DNA of 64,000 bases from the NCBI GenBank assembly GCA_963823505.1, contig CAWGLY010000005.1, forward strand, positions 558,001 through 622,000, read 5' to 3'. Each line of letters starts with the position of its first letter. Within the stretch, counting starts at the first letter, position 1. Shown one piece after another: positions 52,709 to 61,431 of this stretch. The translations under genes were made by a program, and so were the position numbers. Below the pieces are notes generated by a model. That model made no database searches and was not told the DNA's origin. It saw only the letters and a program-made list of their open reading frames with translations. The stretch is from DATHZQ01 sp963823505. GTDB taxonomy: Bacteria > Actinomycetota > Acidimicrobiia > Spongiisociales > UBA5794.

Positions 52709-53547
52709 CCTGCATCCCGACTCTCGACGAGGCGGGGCAACACCTCGTCCAACAGCGTGCCGAACCGTGCCGCCGATGCGGCACCGACGGCAATCACCTC
52801 GTCGGCGCTGAGCCGGCCTTCGCCGCGGCCCGCAGCCAGGTTGGTCACCAGCGAGATCCCCAGCACCGCCGCCCCCATGTGACGAGCCGCCGTCGCTTCC
52901 GGCACCGTGGACATCCCCACGAGGTCCGCGCCCATGCGGCGCGCCATCTCGACTTCAGCGGGCGTCTCGTACATCGGACCGTGGAACCATGCGTAGACAC
53001 CGGTCCGCAGAAGCACGCCGATGGCGTCTCCGGCCTCCGCCGCGATGCGTCGAAGGCGCGGGGTGTAGACGTCGGTCATGTCGGGAAATCGAGGCCCGAG
53101 TCGTTCGTCGTTGGGACCGGACAGCGGGCTGAGCCCCGAGAGGTTGAGATGGTCACGAATCAGGACCAGATCGCCCGGGCTCATGCCCTCATCGACCCCG
53201 CCGCATGCGTTCGTCAGGACCACCGTGTGACACCCCGCCAGAATCGACGTGCGAACCCCGAACACCACGGCGGCCGTACCCAGACCTTCGTAGGCGTGCG
53301 TCCGGCCGGAGAGCAGCAGTGCAGCCCCTTCGCCTACCGGTGCGGAATACGCCGTCCCGCTGTGACCGACCGCCGACGGCATCGTGAACCCGGGTATCGC
53401 CGAGTACGGTACCTTTGCCGCGCTGGACAGCATCTCGGCATACGCACCCAAACCCGAGCCCAGTACCACGGCGACGTCATGGTGCGCTCTACCGGTCGCC
53501 TCGGCGATGGCGGCTGCGGCAAGGATCATGTCGTCGTAGCCGTGCAT
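52705..53547 (-). CDS. Purine-nucleoside phosphorylase
   Basis: A 280-residue enzyme of the trimeric PNP/MTAP family: VAVVLGSGLGAYAEMLSSA (residues 25-43), SGRTHAYEGLG with the phosphate-binding His/Arg near 80-90, TNACGGVDEGMSPGDLVLIR, and the base-binding part VGMSTVPEATAARHMGAAVL. It splits purine ribosides to base and ribose-1-phosphate. The start at 53547 (MHGYDDMI) is chosen by fit to the family; a start at 53589 adds 14 residues. It is co-translated with the methyltransferase gene and diverges from pgi. Confidence 0.93.
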   Translation of the reverse strand: MHGYDDMILAAAAIAEATGRAHHDVAVVLGSGLGAYAEMLSSAAKVPYSAIPGFTMPSAVGHSGTAYSAPVGEGAALLLSGRTHAYEGLGTAAVVFGVRTSILAGCHTVVLTNACGGVDEGMSPGDLVLIRDHLNLSGLSPLSGPNDERLGPRFPDMTDVYTPRLRRIAAEAGDAIGVLLRTGVYAWFHGPMYETPAEVEMARRMGADLVGMSTVPEATAARHMGAAVLGISLVTNLAAGRGEGRLSADEVIAVGAASAARFGTLLDEVLPRLVESRDAG

Positions 53548-53645
53548 GGTGCGGAATCTAACGGTCTTGACGGCAGATCGGTTCGACATACTCCGGTCAA
53601 GGGGGGTCTAGATTGACCCTGGGCTGGCGAACAGGAGCGTACGCT

Positions 53646-55278
53646 GTGACAACACCGCACATCACCGAATCGCCCGAGTGGTACGAGCTGCACGCCCACC
53701 ACGACGACCTCGCCACCCAGCACCTTCGAGACCTCTTCGCCGGGGATCCCGAGCGCGGCACCACGATGGCGCTCACGGTCGGCGACGTCTACTTCGACTA
53801 CTCCAAGCACAGGGCAACTCCGGGAACGATCCACCGGCTGGTCGCGGTCGCCCGCCGGGCGGGAGTGCGAGAGCGCATCGACGCAATGTTTGCGGGCGAG
53901 CACATCAACGTCACGGAGGACCGGGCGGCGCTCCACGTTGCGCTGCGGGCGCCGCTGACGACGCAGATCATCGTGGACGGTGAGGATGTGGTGCCTTCGG
54001 TTCATGCCGTCCTCGATCAGATGGCTGCCTTCTCGACCAAAGTCCGCGAGGGCACCTGGAGAGGTGCGACCGGAGAGCGCATCCGAACGGTGATCAACAT
54101 CGGCATCGGCGGCTCGGATCTCGGGCCGGCGATGGCCACCAAGGCGCTCTGGCACCTCGCCCACCCCGACATCACCACCCACTTCGTCTCCAATGTCGAC
54201 GGCGCCGACCTGGCGTCGGCGCTGGAAGGTTCCGACCCGGCGTCGACCCTGTTCATCGTGGCCTCGAAGACGTTCACGACCATCGAAACCCTCACCAACG
54301 CACGGAATGCCCGGGCGTGGCTGGTTGCGGTCATGGGCGAAGCCGCCGTTGCGTCGCACTTCGTCGCCGTGTCGACCAATGCGGCCGAGGTCGCATCGTT
54401 CGGGATCGATACGGTGAACATGTTCGGCTTCTGGGATTGGGTCGGGGGCAGGTACTCGTTCACGTCGGCCATCGGCCTCAGCCTCATGATCAGCATCGGG
54501 CCCAGAGCATTCCGCGAGATGCTCGGAGGCTTTCATCTCGTCGACGAGCACTTCCGCACGACGCCGTTCGAGCAGAATGTGCCGCTCCTGATGGGGATGC
54601 TGGGTATCTGGTACCGCAACTTCTTCAATGCCCAGAGTCTCGCAGTACTCCCCTACAGCGAGAATCTGGCGCGCTTTCCTGCGTACCTGCAGCAGCTCGA
54701 CATGGAGAGCAACGGCAAGTCACGACGCTTGGACGGATCGCCGGTCACCACCGACACGGGACCGATCGTGTGGGGCGAGCCGGGGACCAACGGGCAACAC
54801 GCCTTCTATCAGCTCATCCACCAGGGGACCACACTCATCCCTGCCGACTTCATCGGTTTCGTCAACCCAGTGATCGATCCGGGCGGACACCACGATCAGC
54901 TGATGGCCAACTTCTTCGCCCAGACCGAGGCTCTCGCCTTCGGAAAGACCCCCGAAGAGGTCGCCGCCGAGGGAATCGGACCCTGACTTGGTGACCCACC
55001 GCACCTTTGAAGGCAATCGCCCCACTTCGACCCTGCTGGCGACGGAACTCACCCCTTCGGTGCTGGGACAACTCGTCGCGCTCTACGAGCACAAGGTGTT
55101 CGTGCAGGGCGTTGTCTGGGGAGTCAACTCCTTCGACCAGTGGGGTGTCGAGCTCGGCAAGGTGCTGGCGCGTCGGATCGTGGCCGAGCTGGCCGAACCG
55201 TCCCCTCACCTGAATCACGACAGCTCGACCAACACCCTCATCACCCGCTACCTCGACGCACGGCAGGAGTCGCGCTGA
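53646..55278 (+). CDS. pgi: Glucose-6-phosphate isomerase, in two frames joined by a +1 shift
   Basis: The first frame (53646-54986, ~446 residues) has the PGI body: INIGIGGSDLGPAMATKALW, ASKTFTTIETLTNA, NMFGFWDWVGGRYSFTSAIG, and the catalytic-Glu region GEPGTNGQHAFYQLIHQG. It stops at GGA CCC TGA C (54978-54987). Reading the next frame from GAC continues perfectly: DLVTHRTFEGNRPTSTLLAT, then VNSFDQWGVELGKVLARRI, the second PGI signature with the catalytic Lys. So either one C is inserted in CCC or the ribosome shifts +1 there, as in prfB (CUU UGA C). Start GTG 53646 has AGGAG. Without the second part the enzyme would lack an essential residue. Confidence 0.94.
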
Positions 55279-55296
55279 GCCGCGGCATCAGCGGCT
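55278..55296. terminator. Small hairpin between pgi and the convergent gene
   Basis: AGCCGC - GGCATCA - GCGGCT overlaps the pgi stop and the 3' end of the reverse gene. A six-base stem; a plausible but weak bidirectional terminator. Confidence 0.35.
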
Positions 55297-55653
55297 GCCC
55301 GGTGCCTCGCCGATCGCTCGCGGCTCGATGTAGGCCGACTGGAGTGGCAGCGCCGCCTCCAGAAGGTGCACGAGGGCGTCACGATATGCATCGAGCGTCG
55401 GTGTCTCGGCGACATCGGAGCGTACGTCTTCGCAAGCCGCCTCCAGGACGTAGAGGCGGTCGTTGAGCCTGCTGAGTTTGTCCCTGTCGACGAGGGCGTC
55501 GCTGGGCGCCAGGCCATGGCGGGCGGCGAGGGTCCGCGCTTCGTAGTGGCGTTGCCGATGGCTGCGCCGACAGTAGACCTGGGGCCGTCCCGGGCCCGAC
55601 CGCAACGGGAACTCCATCCCGCACCACGGGCAACGTCGGGTCTTTTTCGTCAC
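55288..55653 (-). CDS. Small zinc-ribbon protein, unknown function
   Basis: A 121-residue protein. The N-terminus RRCPWCGMEFPLRSGPGRPQ, then VYCRRSHRQRHYEAR, has C-x2-C and C...H ligands of a zinc ribbon with a basic helix, like plasmid- or phage-borne DNA-binding fragments. The rest is helical with ETPTLDAYRDALVHLLEAAL. Similar small proteins are frequent in actinobacterial chromosomes. Probably DNA- or RNA-binding; not further identified. Confidence 0.75.
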   Translation of the reverse strand: MTKKTRRCPWCGMEFPLRSGPGRPQVYCRRSHRQRHYEARTLAARHGLAPSDALVDRDKLSRLNDRLYVLEAACEDVRSDVAETPTLDAYRDALVHLLEAALPLQSAYIEPRAIGEAPGSR

Positions 55654-55721
55654 AGTGCCACTACGTTACGGCTCGCTGGGGATGCGACCAAGCATCGCCG
55701 GGGTTGGTTCCGCCATTGCCC

Positions 55722-55758
55722 GGGTGGACACATCAACGGTGAAAAGTCCAGCGCCGAG
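55722..55758 (+). repeat. Diverged copy of the Tn3-end-like repeat
   Basis: GGGTGGACACATCAACGGTG, then AAAAGTCCAGCGCC, similar to 35317-35354 (CACATCAACGGTG and TCCA-CGC shared). No transposase lies next to it. The rest of 55654-55985 has no recognised gene. Confidence 0.45.
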
Positions 55759-55807
55759 AGGCTCAGCGGATAGGAGAGCCTCTCGGCGAGCCGGCCGCTG
55801 AGCCTCT
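55757..55807. repeat. 13-bp inverted repeat with internal dyad
   Basis: AGAGGCTCAGCGG (55757) and CCGCTGAGCCTCT (55795) are perfect inverted repeats; between them GAGAGCCTCTC forms a smaller dyad. It could be a hairpin terminator or the end of an excised element. Confidence 0.6.
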
Positions 55808-55985
55808 GGGTGTGTACTCTCAGCTTGGATCCACCGATTCATGGAGGCGGTCGCCCGGCGGTGGTTCCCGGTACATGTGTTGCGCCCGTTTCGACAGTCA
55901 CCGGGTGTGACCACGGCGATTCAGCCGCAGCCTGCGCCGGCATTGGCTGCCGGGCGACCCAGCCGATGCGAACGGTGGATTCAGG

Positions 55986-56696
55986 CTACGGCGCCGTGGC
56001 CCCACAAACTTCAACGGGTGAGCCGACCACCTTGCACAGGCCCACACGGTCGAGGACCCGAACCATCCGGTATCCCGTCTCGGCAAGACCTTCTCGGCGC
56101 AGGTCGGACAGTGCCTCGTTGACGGATTGGCGGCTCGCCCCCAGCAACGTGGCCAGGGAACTCTGGGATAGGTGCACCTCTCCGTAGGCGTCCGCTTCTT
56201 CGAGGAGCAATTCTGCGACCTGCTCGCGCACGGTGCGATGCATGAGGCGGATGACGCGGCGCTGGGTGGACTCGAGCTGGGTGAGGCCGGCGACGAGCCA
56301 ACGCATCGCAATGCGAGGGTGTTCGAGCAGCACGGGAAGCAGACGGGATCGTTCGAGACGGAATGCGGTCACCGGCCCGACGGCACGTGCTGAGGAGATG
56401 TAGGGATCGTTCTGGAACATGGCGATGTCACCGATCACGCCTCCAGGCTTGACGTGGCCGACGACTCGCGGCCCTTCGGAGCGAGTCCGGTACAGCTCGA
56501 CGTTGCCCTTCTGGATCACGAATGCAGCTGTTGCCGCGGTGCCTTCCTTGAAGAGGTGCGTCCCGGGATACTTCTCGATGTACTCCCCGGCGGCCCCGAG
56601 GGCTTCCAGGTCTGCCGAGCTCAACGGCAGGTAGTCGGTACGTCCAAAGGAGCGGGCCAGCCAGGCGAAGTGTTGTTGTTCGGCGGTGTCGATCAC
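55986..56696 (-). CDS. Crp/Fnr-family transcription regulator
   Basis: A 236-residue regulator. The N-terminal cyclic-nucleotide-type beta-roll (KYPGTHLFKEGTAATAAFVI, then PGGVIGDIAMFQNDPYISSA) keeps the general fold; the cassette GDIAMFQND..SSARAVG lacks the Glu and Arg of canonical cAMP sites, so another effector or none is likely. The C-terminal winged helix has VHLSQSSLATLLGASRQSVN, then EALSDLRREGL. No Fe-S cysteines of FNR are present. GTG at 56696 is chosen for AGGAGG upstream; a longer start at 56759 is possible. Monocistronic; target unknown. Confidence 0.92.
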   Translation of the reverse strand: MIDTAEQQHFAWLARSFGRTDYLPLSSADLEALGAAGEYIEKYPGTHLFKEGTAATAAFVIQKGNVELYRTRSEGPRVVGHVKPGGVIGDIAMFQNDPYISSARAVGPVTAFRLERSRLLPVLLEHPRIAMRWLVAGLTQLESTQRRVIRLMHRTVREQVAELLLEEADAYGEVHLSQSSLATLLGASRQSVNEALSDLRREGLAETGYRMVRVLDRVGLCKVVGSPVEVCGATAP

Positions 56697-56936
56697 GCGT
56701 TCGTACCTCCTGTTGTGCTGCAACCCCCGGCTCAGTGTCGCTAATCCCTGAAATGTCACCTCGCCGTCGTTCGCTCACGCGGTGCTTCGCGAATGCCGTT
56801 CCATGGACATGGACGACTCGGCGGTTCACGGCGTCTTCGAAGCTGGCGGGGCGCGGCGCGGCTCTGGCCGGGGCTGCGGCGGCCGCTCTGGATCACCGAT
56901 TGCTCGACTTTCCCGGAACGCCTATCCGCTGCGCGT

Positions 56937-57383
56937 CTAGGAGTCGGCCAGCGAGCGGCGGCCCAAACCCACGAGCCCGAGGCCGAGCGCGAGTTGGGTC
57001 GGCACCCACAGTGCAGTATGGCCTTCCAACCCGCAGGTGATGGCGGCGATGGCCATCACCCCGCCGCCGGCCATTGACGCCCAGACACCTTGACGATCAT
57101 GGCGTACCAGCCCCACGAGGGTCCAGCCCAGGGAGATCGTGAAGGCCATCGACAGCAGCACCGCATACCCGGGCATGACGGCGTTGGGGTCGGCCGCAGG
57201 GGCGACGATCTCCAGAACCACAAGTGACGCGACCCACGCCAGAGCGTGAATGGCGACGACGCTCGTAGCGAGCTTGCCGTCGGCCCGGCGCCTCGCACGG
57301 TCTGGCACGGCAGGTGCTGTCGGGACCGATGGACTCGGTGCAGCCACGGGCGGTGGTGTGATGATGGACCTCGTGTCGAGCAT
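56937..57383 (-). CDS. Small integral membrane protein, unknown function
   Basis: A 148-residue protein with a Pro-rich cytoplasmic start and four predicted membrane segments (VVAIHALAWVASLVVLEIVA, GYAVLLSMAFTISLGWTLVG, then MAGGGVMAIAAITCGLEG, and a final TQLALGLGLVGLG). AGGAGG six bases before the ATG at 57383 fixes the start. Not recognised; typical of small actinobacterial membrane proteins. Confidence 0.68.
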   Translation of the reverse strand: MLDTRSIITPPPVAAPSPSVPTAPAVPDRARRRADGKLATSVVAIHALAWVASLVVLEIVAPAADPNAVMPGYAVLLSMAFTISLGWTLVGLVRHDRQGVWASMAGGGVMAIAAITCGLEGHTALWVPTQLALGLGLVGLGRRSLADS

Positions 57384-57442
57384 GCGGACCTCCTGGGTGA
57401 ACCGTAGCGCATCGTTCTCCGTAGGTACGCAGTATTCGGCAA

Positions 57443-58078
57443 TCAACGCCGCTGGAGCCAGGCGCCGAAGTCGTCCACCCTGTCGAAGATCGCATCCGGC
57501 GATTGTCCGACGAGCAGAGCCCGATCGGTGGTTGCGGCCCATGCAGCACCCACGGCGGCAACTCCGACGGTACGAGCGGCGGTGACATCGCTCGGCGCAT
57601 CACCGACAGACACGACGACCGCAGGATCTACTCCCCAGGCGTCGAGCACTGCCTGCATGTTGACGTCCTTGATGTTCCCGTGGTTGGCTCCGGCGAGCAC
57701 ATGGGTGAAGTGGTCCTGCATCCCCCACACTTCGAGGGACACGGATGCGCTGTACGGGCCCTTCCCGGTCACCACCGCAACCGGCACGTCCCTCGCCGCG
57801 AGGTCATCGAGTATCTCCCGGATGCCGTCGAAAGGCTGCGGCGCCAGGTCATGGTTGTCTCGGTATACCCTCAAGTAACGGTCGAGGCTTTCGGCGAGGT
57901 CGACGGGAAGACGGTCCTCGAGAATGCCCTCCTCGGTGGGGCCGAACATCCCACGGATCTCGGCATCGGTGTACTCGATATCGAGGAACTCGCGGAAGAC
58001 CTGCCGGAAGGCGGCAAAGCAGACAGGGAGAGTATCCCCCAGCGTCCCGTCGAGATCGAAGATCACGCCATGCAGCAC
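57443..58078 (-). CDS. HAD-family phosphatase (phosphoglycolate-phosphatase-like)
   Basis: A 211-residue hydrolase with motif I DLDGTLGDTLP (Asp nucleophile near residue 9), a helical cap (residues 15-75), motif II VVTGKGPYS near 100, motif III K near 137 (NIKDVNMQAVLDAWG) and motif IV VVSVGDAPSDVTAAR. The typical subclass I HAD layout and length match phosphoglycolate or nucleotide phosphatases. Cytoplasmic. The exact phosphomonoester is unknown. Confidence 0.92.
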   Translation of the reverse strand: MLHGVIFDLDGTLGDTLPVCFAAFRQVFREFLDIEYTDAEIRGMFGPTEEGILEDRLPVDLAESLDRYLRVYRDNHDLAPQPFDGIREILDDLAARDVPVAVVTGKGPYSASVSLEVWGMQDHFTHVLAGANHGNIKDVNMQAVLDAWGVDPAVVVSVGDAPSDVTAARTVGVAAVGAAWAATTDRALLVGQSPDAIFDRVDDFGAWLQRR

Positions 58079-58108
58079 GGAGCGAGGCTACACCCTCGAC
58101 ACGAGAGG

Positions 58109-58597
58109 CTATCCGCGACCGCCGGCGAGCCGCGCCGCCTCCGGCGACCGGCGCAGCCGGACCATGGCCGCAACACCGACCATCGGCCCAAGCGCCAGCC
58201 ACGGGAACGCCCACCGCCAGCCAACGGCATCGGCGATCAACGGCACCCCCCGGATCGTCACCAGCGTCAGCAGGAAGCCCAGGGCCGTCTGCAAGGTGAG
58301 CGCGGTGCCCCGCGTCGAATCGTCTGCGGTTTCGGTCACCATCGCGGAGAACTGCGCCGAGTCGGCCACAACGGCGAACCCCCAAATGACGAAGACTCCG
58401 ACCACGAGCACCGGCGACAGGCCGAACAGCAGCGGAGTGGCCAGCGCTACCGAACCGGAGACCACGAGCGAAACGCCCGCGGCGAGGGTCCGCCCGTTGC
58501 GATCGGCGAAGATGCCGGCGGTCCACGCGCCGAGTCCGCCGACCGCAATGATGGCAAATGTGGCCAGTGGCACCCAGCCGTCACTCGAGCCAGGGGT
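58109..58597 (-). pseudogene. MFS transporter gene, C-terminal remnant
   Basis: Reads SDGWVPLATFAIIAVGGLGA, then WTAGIFADRNGRTLAAGVSL, ADSAQFSAMVTETADDSTRG, and ends RSPEAARLAGGRG. This is the second half of an MFS transporter (A-G-x-x-A-D-R-x-G-R loop). Upstream the frame runs into DNA that matches the direct repeat at 63213-63245 and no first half exists, so the gene was cut at about 58597. The loss is at the very left edge of the low-GC inserted block. Confidence 0.78.
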
Positions 58598-58598
58598 C

Positions 58599-58632
58599 TG
58601 ACGAGGATCGGTGCAGGATCCTGAATGGGATG
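58599..58632 (+). repeat. Direct repeat flanking the Cys-rich operon block, left copy
   Basis: TGACGAGGATCGGTGCAGGA, then TCCTGAATGGGATG. The right copy at 63213-63245 reads TGACGAGGACCGGTGCAGCA, then TCCTGAGCGGATG. Roughly 29 of 34 positions match. On the reverse strand both can be read as a short peptide-like frame (ILHRSSS / MLHRSSS), so the repeat may be part of a mobile or coding element rather than a true transposon end. Confidence 0.6.
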
Positions 58633-58790
58633 GGATCAGGGACCGGTTCGGAGGTGCCGAAGCGCATCTGGCTGGTGTCAGGTAGTGCTGTCATGGGCGT
58701 CGATGAGCCTGAGGTGTGAGCAGGATCCGGAACGAAGAACCTATGCGACGGAACACTCGAAACGGACACATATAGGGTAGGAGCGAGAAT

Positions 58791-58997
58791 CTGTGGTTTC
58801 TCACCTTGCCACCCGATCAGTGGCCGAAATGGATTGATGGGCCGCCTTCCCAATGGCCGCCATGGTTCTTGGAATGGTGGTTGACACCAGATTCGTACCT
58901 TGGCGGCAGACCTATCAGTCCGGCATCCTTGGGTTCGACCGAGCTCGCTAGTGCCTGCTACATCGTCGCGGACCAACCACCAGCTATTCTCGGCTGA
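58791..58997 (+). CDS. Possible Trp/Pro-rich small protein at the head of the operon
   Basis: A frame with six Trp in 26 residues: PDQWPKWIDGPPSQWPPWFL, then EWWLTPDSYLGG. A CTG at 58791, after TAGGAGCGAG, or a TTG at 58806 could start it; there is no ATG. It ends 15 bases before the MauE-like gene. The composition is unusual for noncoding DNA, but the missing conventional start makes it uncertain. Confidence 0.35.
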   Translation: MWFLTLPPDQWPKWIDGPPSQWPPWFLEWWLTPDSYLGGRPISPASLGSTELASACYIVADQPPAILG

Positions 58998-59012
58998 TAT
59001 GGTTGCCTCATC

Positions 59013-59561
59013 GTGACGTCTGATCTCTATACGGTTCTAGTTGGCATCCTGGCGGCTGTGTTCGTCGCCAGTGGCGCGCCCAAGGTTCGCAGCCCGTTTC
59101 GCTCCGCTCTGGCGATCGTGCGGTTCGGGATCTTGCGACGGATTCGACCGGCGGTCGGTCGAATGCTCGGTTTCGCTGAACTTGGCCTCGCCGCCATGCT
59201 GGCGAGCGGACTACTTCCACGCGTGACTGCGGTCGCGACGCTTGGCGTCCTTGCGGTGTTCTGCGGGTTGCTGGCGCGGGCTCTCTGGCGCGGCAACCGA
59301 TTTGATTGCGGTTGTTTCGGATCTCATCCTGTGACGCTGACCTACGGGACGTTGGGTCGCACGCTATTCCTAGGGGCTCTTGCGGCGGCGATTGTCTGGG
59401 GTGCCTTCTCGGGGAGCCCATTGTTGACGGGCGCTGACCGTGTGCTCGGTCTGGCAGCAGGAGCTCTGCTCGTGTCCCTGGCGCTGGTCACCGCTGCTGT
59501 ACAGCGCCTGGGACTGTTCACTGAATCACTCTCGAGGTTCCAAGATGTCGCGCGGAGTTGA
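59013..59561 (+). CDS. MauE/DoxX-like membrane protein
   Basis: A 182-residue polytopic protein with about four to five helices (SDLYTVLVGILAAVFVASGA, LGFAELGLAAMLASGLLPRV, TLGVLAVFCGLLARALW ...) and the diagnostic GNRFDCGCFGSH loop (C99 and C101). In methylamine-utilising bacteria MauE with this CGCFG loop is needed, with MauD, to make the disulfides and TTQ cofactor of the light chain. Here it heads the Cys-rich operon, so it likely relays electrons or disulfides across the membrane. GTG start; the 3' end overlaps the next gene by 17 bases. Confidence 0.87.
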   Translation: MTSDLYTVLVGILAAVFVASGAPKVRSPFRSALAIVRFGILRRIRPAVGRMLGFAELGLAAMLASGLLPRVTAVATLGVLAVFCGLLARALWRGNRFDCGCFGSHPVTLTYGTLGRTLFLGALAAAIVWGAFSGSPLLTGADRVLGLAAGALLVSLALVTAAVQRLGLFTESLSRFQDVARS

Positions 59562-60075
59562 AGCCTTACTCGTGCTCGACGCCCTGTGGCTCGCAGGCAT
59601 TGCCCTCGTCATGTTGATCCTGCGACGGGAGCTGGCAATTATGAGCGAACGTGCTCAGGCTTCGGGGAGAACAGTCCCAGACGGTCTGGAGGTGGGCGAG
59701 CCCGTTCCGAAATCCTGTGAGCCCGAACGAAACCGCATTCTGCTGTTCTTCCAGGAGCATTGCGACTCATGCCACGAAATCGCTTCGGGACTCGACGAGG
59801 TCGTTCGTCATGACCTTCTCGATGTAGTCATAATCCCCGTATCCGAGGACGGGCGCGACATCACGTTGGAGGGATTGTTGCCATCCTTCGTCTCTCGACA
59901 GGTTGGTACCGAGGCCAAAAGAACCGCTGGGGAGTTTCGAGTGCATTCCAGCCCGCTGGCCATTGCGGTGAGTGGGGGCTTGACCGTCGCCAAGACCTAC
60001 GTTGGGGACACAGCAGTGCTGGGCGCGATTATCGACCAACTGGAGAGCGAGAATGTCGATTCCCGCGCTAGCTGA
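59545..60075 (+). CDS. MauD-like membrane-anchored thioredoxin
   Basis: A 176-residue protein. One N-terminal helix (ALLVLDALWLAGIALVMLIL) anchors an extracytoplasmic thioredoxin fold: NRILLFFQEHCDSCHEIASG with redox pair C73-x2-C76, and a cis-Pro in VHSSPLAIAVS. MauD proteins have this form and act with MauE in disulfide formation of exported Cys-rich proteins. A third cysteine (C58, KSCEPERN) precedes the pair. It overlaps both neighbours, which indicates tight co-translation. Confidence 0.87.
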   Translation: MSRGVEALLVLDALWLAGIALVMLILRRELAIMSERAQASGRTVPDGLEVGEPVPKSCEPERNRILLFFQEHCDSCHEIASGLDEVVRHDLLDVVIIPVSEDGRDITLEGLLPSFVSRQVGTEAKRTAGEFRVHSSPLAIAVSGGLTVAKTYVGDTAVLGAIIDQLESENVDSRAS

Positions 60076-60220
60076 GCATCAAAAGGCGGGCCGAGTCGCG
60101 ATTGTGTCTCTTGGCTATGCGATTGGGGCGGGTGCGGGTCTAGTGCTGGACTCAGGCGTCGCCTGGATCACGTTCGCCAGCGCCATCCTCGTTGGTACTG
60201 CGCAGCAATGCCTCCCGTGA
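60053..60220 (+). CDS. Small membrane protein
   Basis: A 55-residue protein, MSIPALAEHQKAGRVAIVSL, GYAIGAGAGLVLD, GVAWITFASAILVGTAQQC. ATG at 60053 lies within the MauD-like gene's last codons, with GAGAGCGAGA upstream. Two short helices. It may be an accessory subunit of the membrane redox complex. Unrecognised. Confidence 0.55.
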   Translation: MSIPALAEHQKAGRVAIVSLGYAIGAGAGLVLDSGVAWITFASAILVGTAQQCLP

Positions 60221-60223
60221 GGC

Positions 60224-60805
60224 GTGAATGTGGCCGCGATGGTCGCGGCTGCCCGCGGGTCCGCGGGGGTTCGTTCCACCTTCAGCGCGTCCCTGCTCCT
60301 CATGCTCTCGGGTTTGTCAATAGCGGCCGTGATCGGGGCAATCGTCGGCTCAGTGGGTTGGATACTCGGCGAGGAGCTCCGCCAGATATTGGCTCTGTTG
60401 GCGGCTGTCGCTATTACCTTGGCGTCACTGCGTCAACCGATACCCTTTCAATTGAACCGCGAGACGAACCCTCTTTGGGGGATGCTCGGCGACAACAGAA
60501 CCGTGGTTTTCAACGGCCTCATGCTCGGTACAGGCTTCGCCACTCGTCTCGGCTACTGGCTCTGGTACGTCGTACCCATCGGTGTCCTTGCCGTAGGAGA
60601 CCCCGTACTCGGAGCCTTGCTGTGGGCTACGTACGCCGGGACCCGGCTCGGCCTGTCAGTCAGCCTCTTTGCCTGGGGCGAGAGCGATAGGCGCGCCTTC
60701 ACGCTGGCGCATCGGCTTGCCGTCCCACTTCAGCGGACTGCTAACTATTACCACGGCATTACCCTGGGTGCCCTGATAGTCTTGCTCGCATCGAACCTCA
60801 CCTGA
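60224..60805 (+). CDS. Polytopic membrane protein, unknown family
   Basis: A 193-residue protein, GTG start three bases after the previous stop, with about five to six helices (SLLLMLSGLSIAAVIGAIVG, LALLAAVAITLASL, then GTGFATRLGYWLWYVVPIGV, LGALLWATYAGTRLGLSVSL). No cysteine is present, so it is not itself a CcdA- or VKOR-type oxidoreductase, although the size and place in the operon recall CcdA. It may be a transporter or a structural partner. Confidence 0.75.
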   Translation: MNVAAMVAAARGSAGVRSTFSASLLLMLSGLSIAAVIGAIVGSVGWILGEELRQILALLAAVAITLASLRQPIPFQLNRETNPLWGMLGDNRTVVFNGLMLGTGFATRLGYWLWYVVPIGVLAVGDPVLGALLWATYAGTRLGLSVSLFAWGESDRRAFTLAHRLAVPLQRTANYYHGITLGALIVLLASNLT

Positions 60806-60833
60806 GTTCGTGTCTAAAGGAGGGAGGGATGCA

Positions 60834-61427
60834 ATGAAGGACCATGCATCTCAATCGGACAAAGAGATCTCGCGACGACGCCTACTACGACGCTTCGGAA
60901 TAGGTGCAGCCGCTGTTGGCTCCGTCGGTACCGTGTTCGGACGCGGCGCCGCCAGAGCGATCGGGACCTCTGCCTTCAACGAGGCCGATGATGCCGGGGC
61001 AGTGGCCACCGTCGAAGGTGCTGCCTCGAACGGGCGAGCTCACGTCCGCATCGCAGGCAAACGGGATTCCGTTGAGGCACACATCGCCGTTGCCCACCGC
61101 GACCTTCGCGACGGTGATCGCGTCATTGTGACAGAAGACGCGGTCGGCGGCCTGACCGCCACCCCGCTGTTTCTATCACTCGATGGCCCGATCGAAGCCT
61201 TGGGGAAAGACGCGCTCACGGTGCAGGGTGTCCGGTGCATCATCGACAAAAGCACCATGGTTTACCTCCACAACACCAGGGCGAGCGTCGAGAAGGGGCC
61301 CGTCGAGATAGTCGCATACTCAGATCATGCTGGTTTTGGCGTCGACAGCCGCGTCGGGGTGCTCAGTGTCCAGAACGCCGGAGATGGGTCGAACACGGCC
61401 CACGCCCTCTACCCGCTCGAGGCCTAG
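60834..61427 (+). CDS. Tat-exported protein with OB-like (DUF5666-like) strand pattern
   Basis: A 197-residue protein. A strong AAAGGAGGGAGGG site precedes the ATG. The twin-arginine signal SRRRLLRRFGIGAAAVGSVG ends near ARA. The mature part contains GPIEALGKDALTVQGVRCII, then DKSTMVYLHN, a beta pattern reminiscent of DUF5666-type OB folds, with one Cys. Exporting folded protein by Tat suits something that carries a cofactor or binds the Cys-rich protein. Function unknown. Confidence 0.72.
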   Translation: MKDHASQSDKEISRRRLLRRFGIGAAAVGSVGTVFGRGAARAIGTSAFNEADDAGAVATVEGAASNGRAHVRIAGKRDSVEAHIAVAHRDLRDGDRVIVTEDAVGGLTATPLFLSLDGPIEALGKDALTVQGVRCIIDKSTMVYLHNTRASVEKGPVEIVAYSDHAGFGVDSRVGVLSVQNAGDGSNTAHALYPLEA

Positions 61428-61431
61428 CGTT

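Noticed and set aside
60224..60805. CcdA or VKOR identity for the polytopic protein
   Set aside because: It has no cysteines, which both families need for electron transfer.
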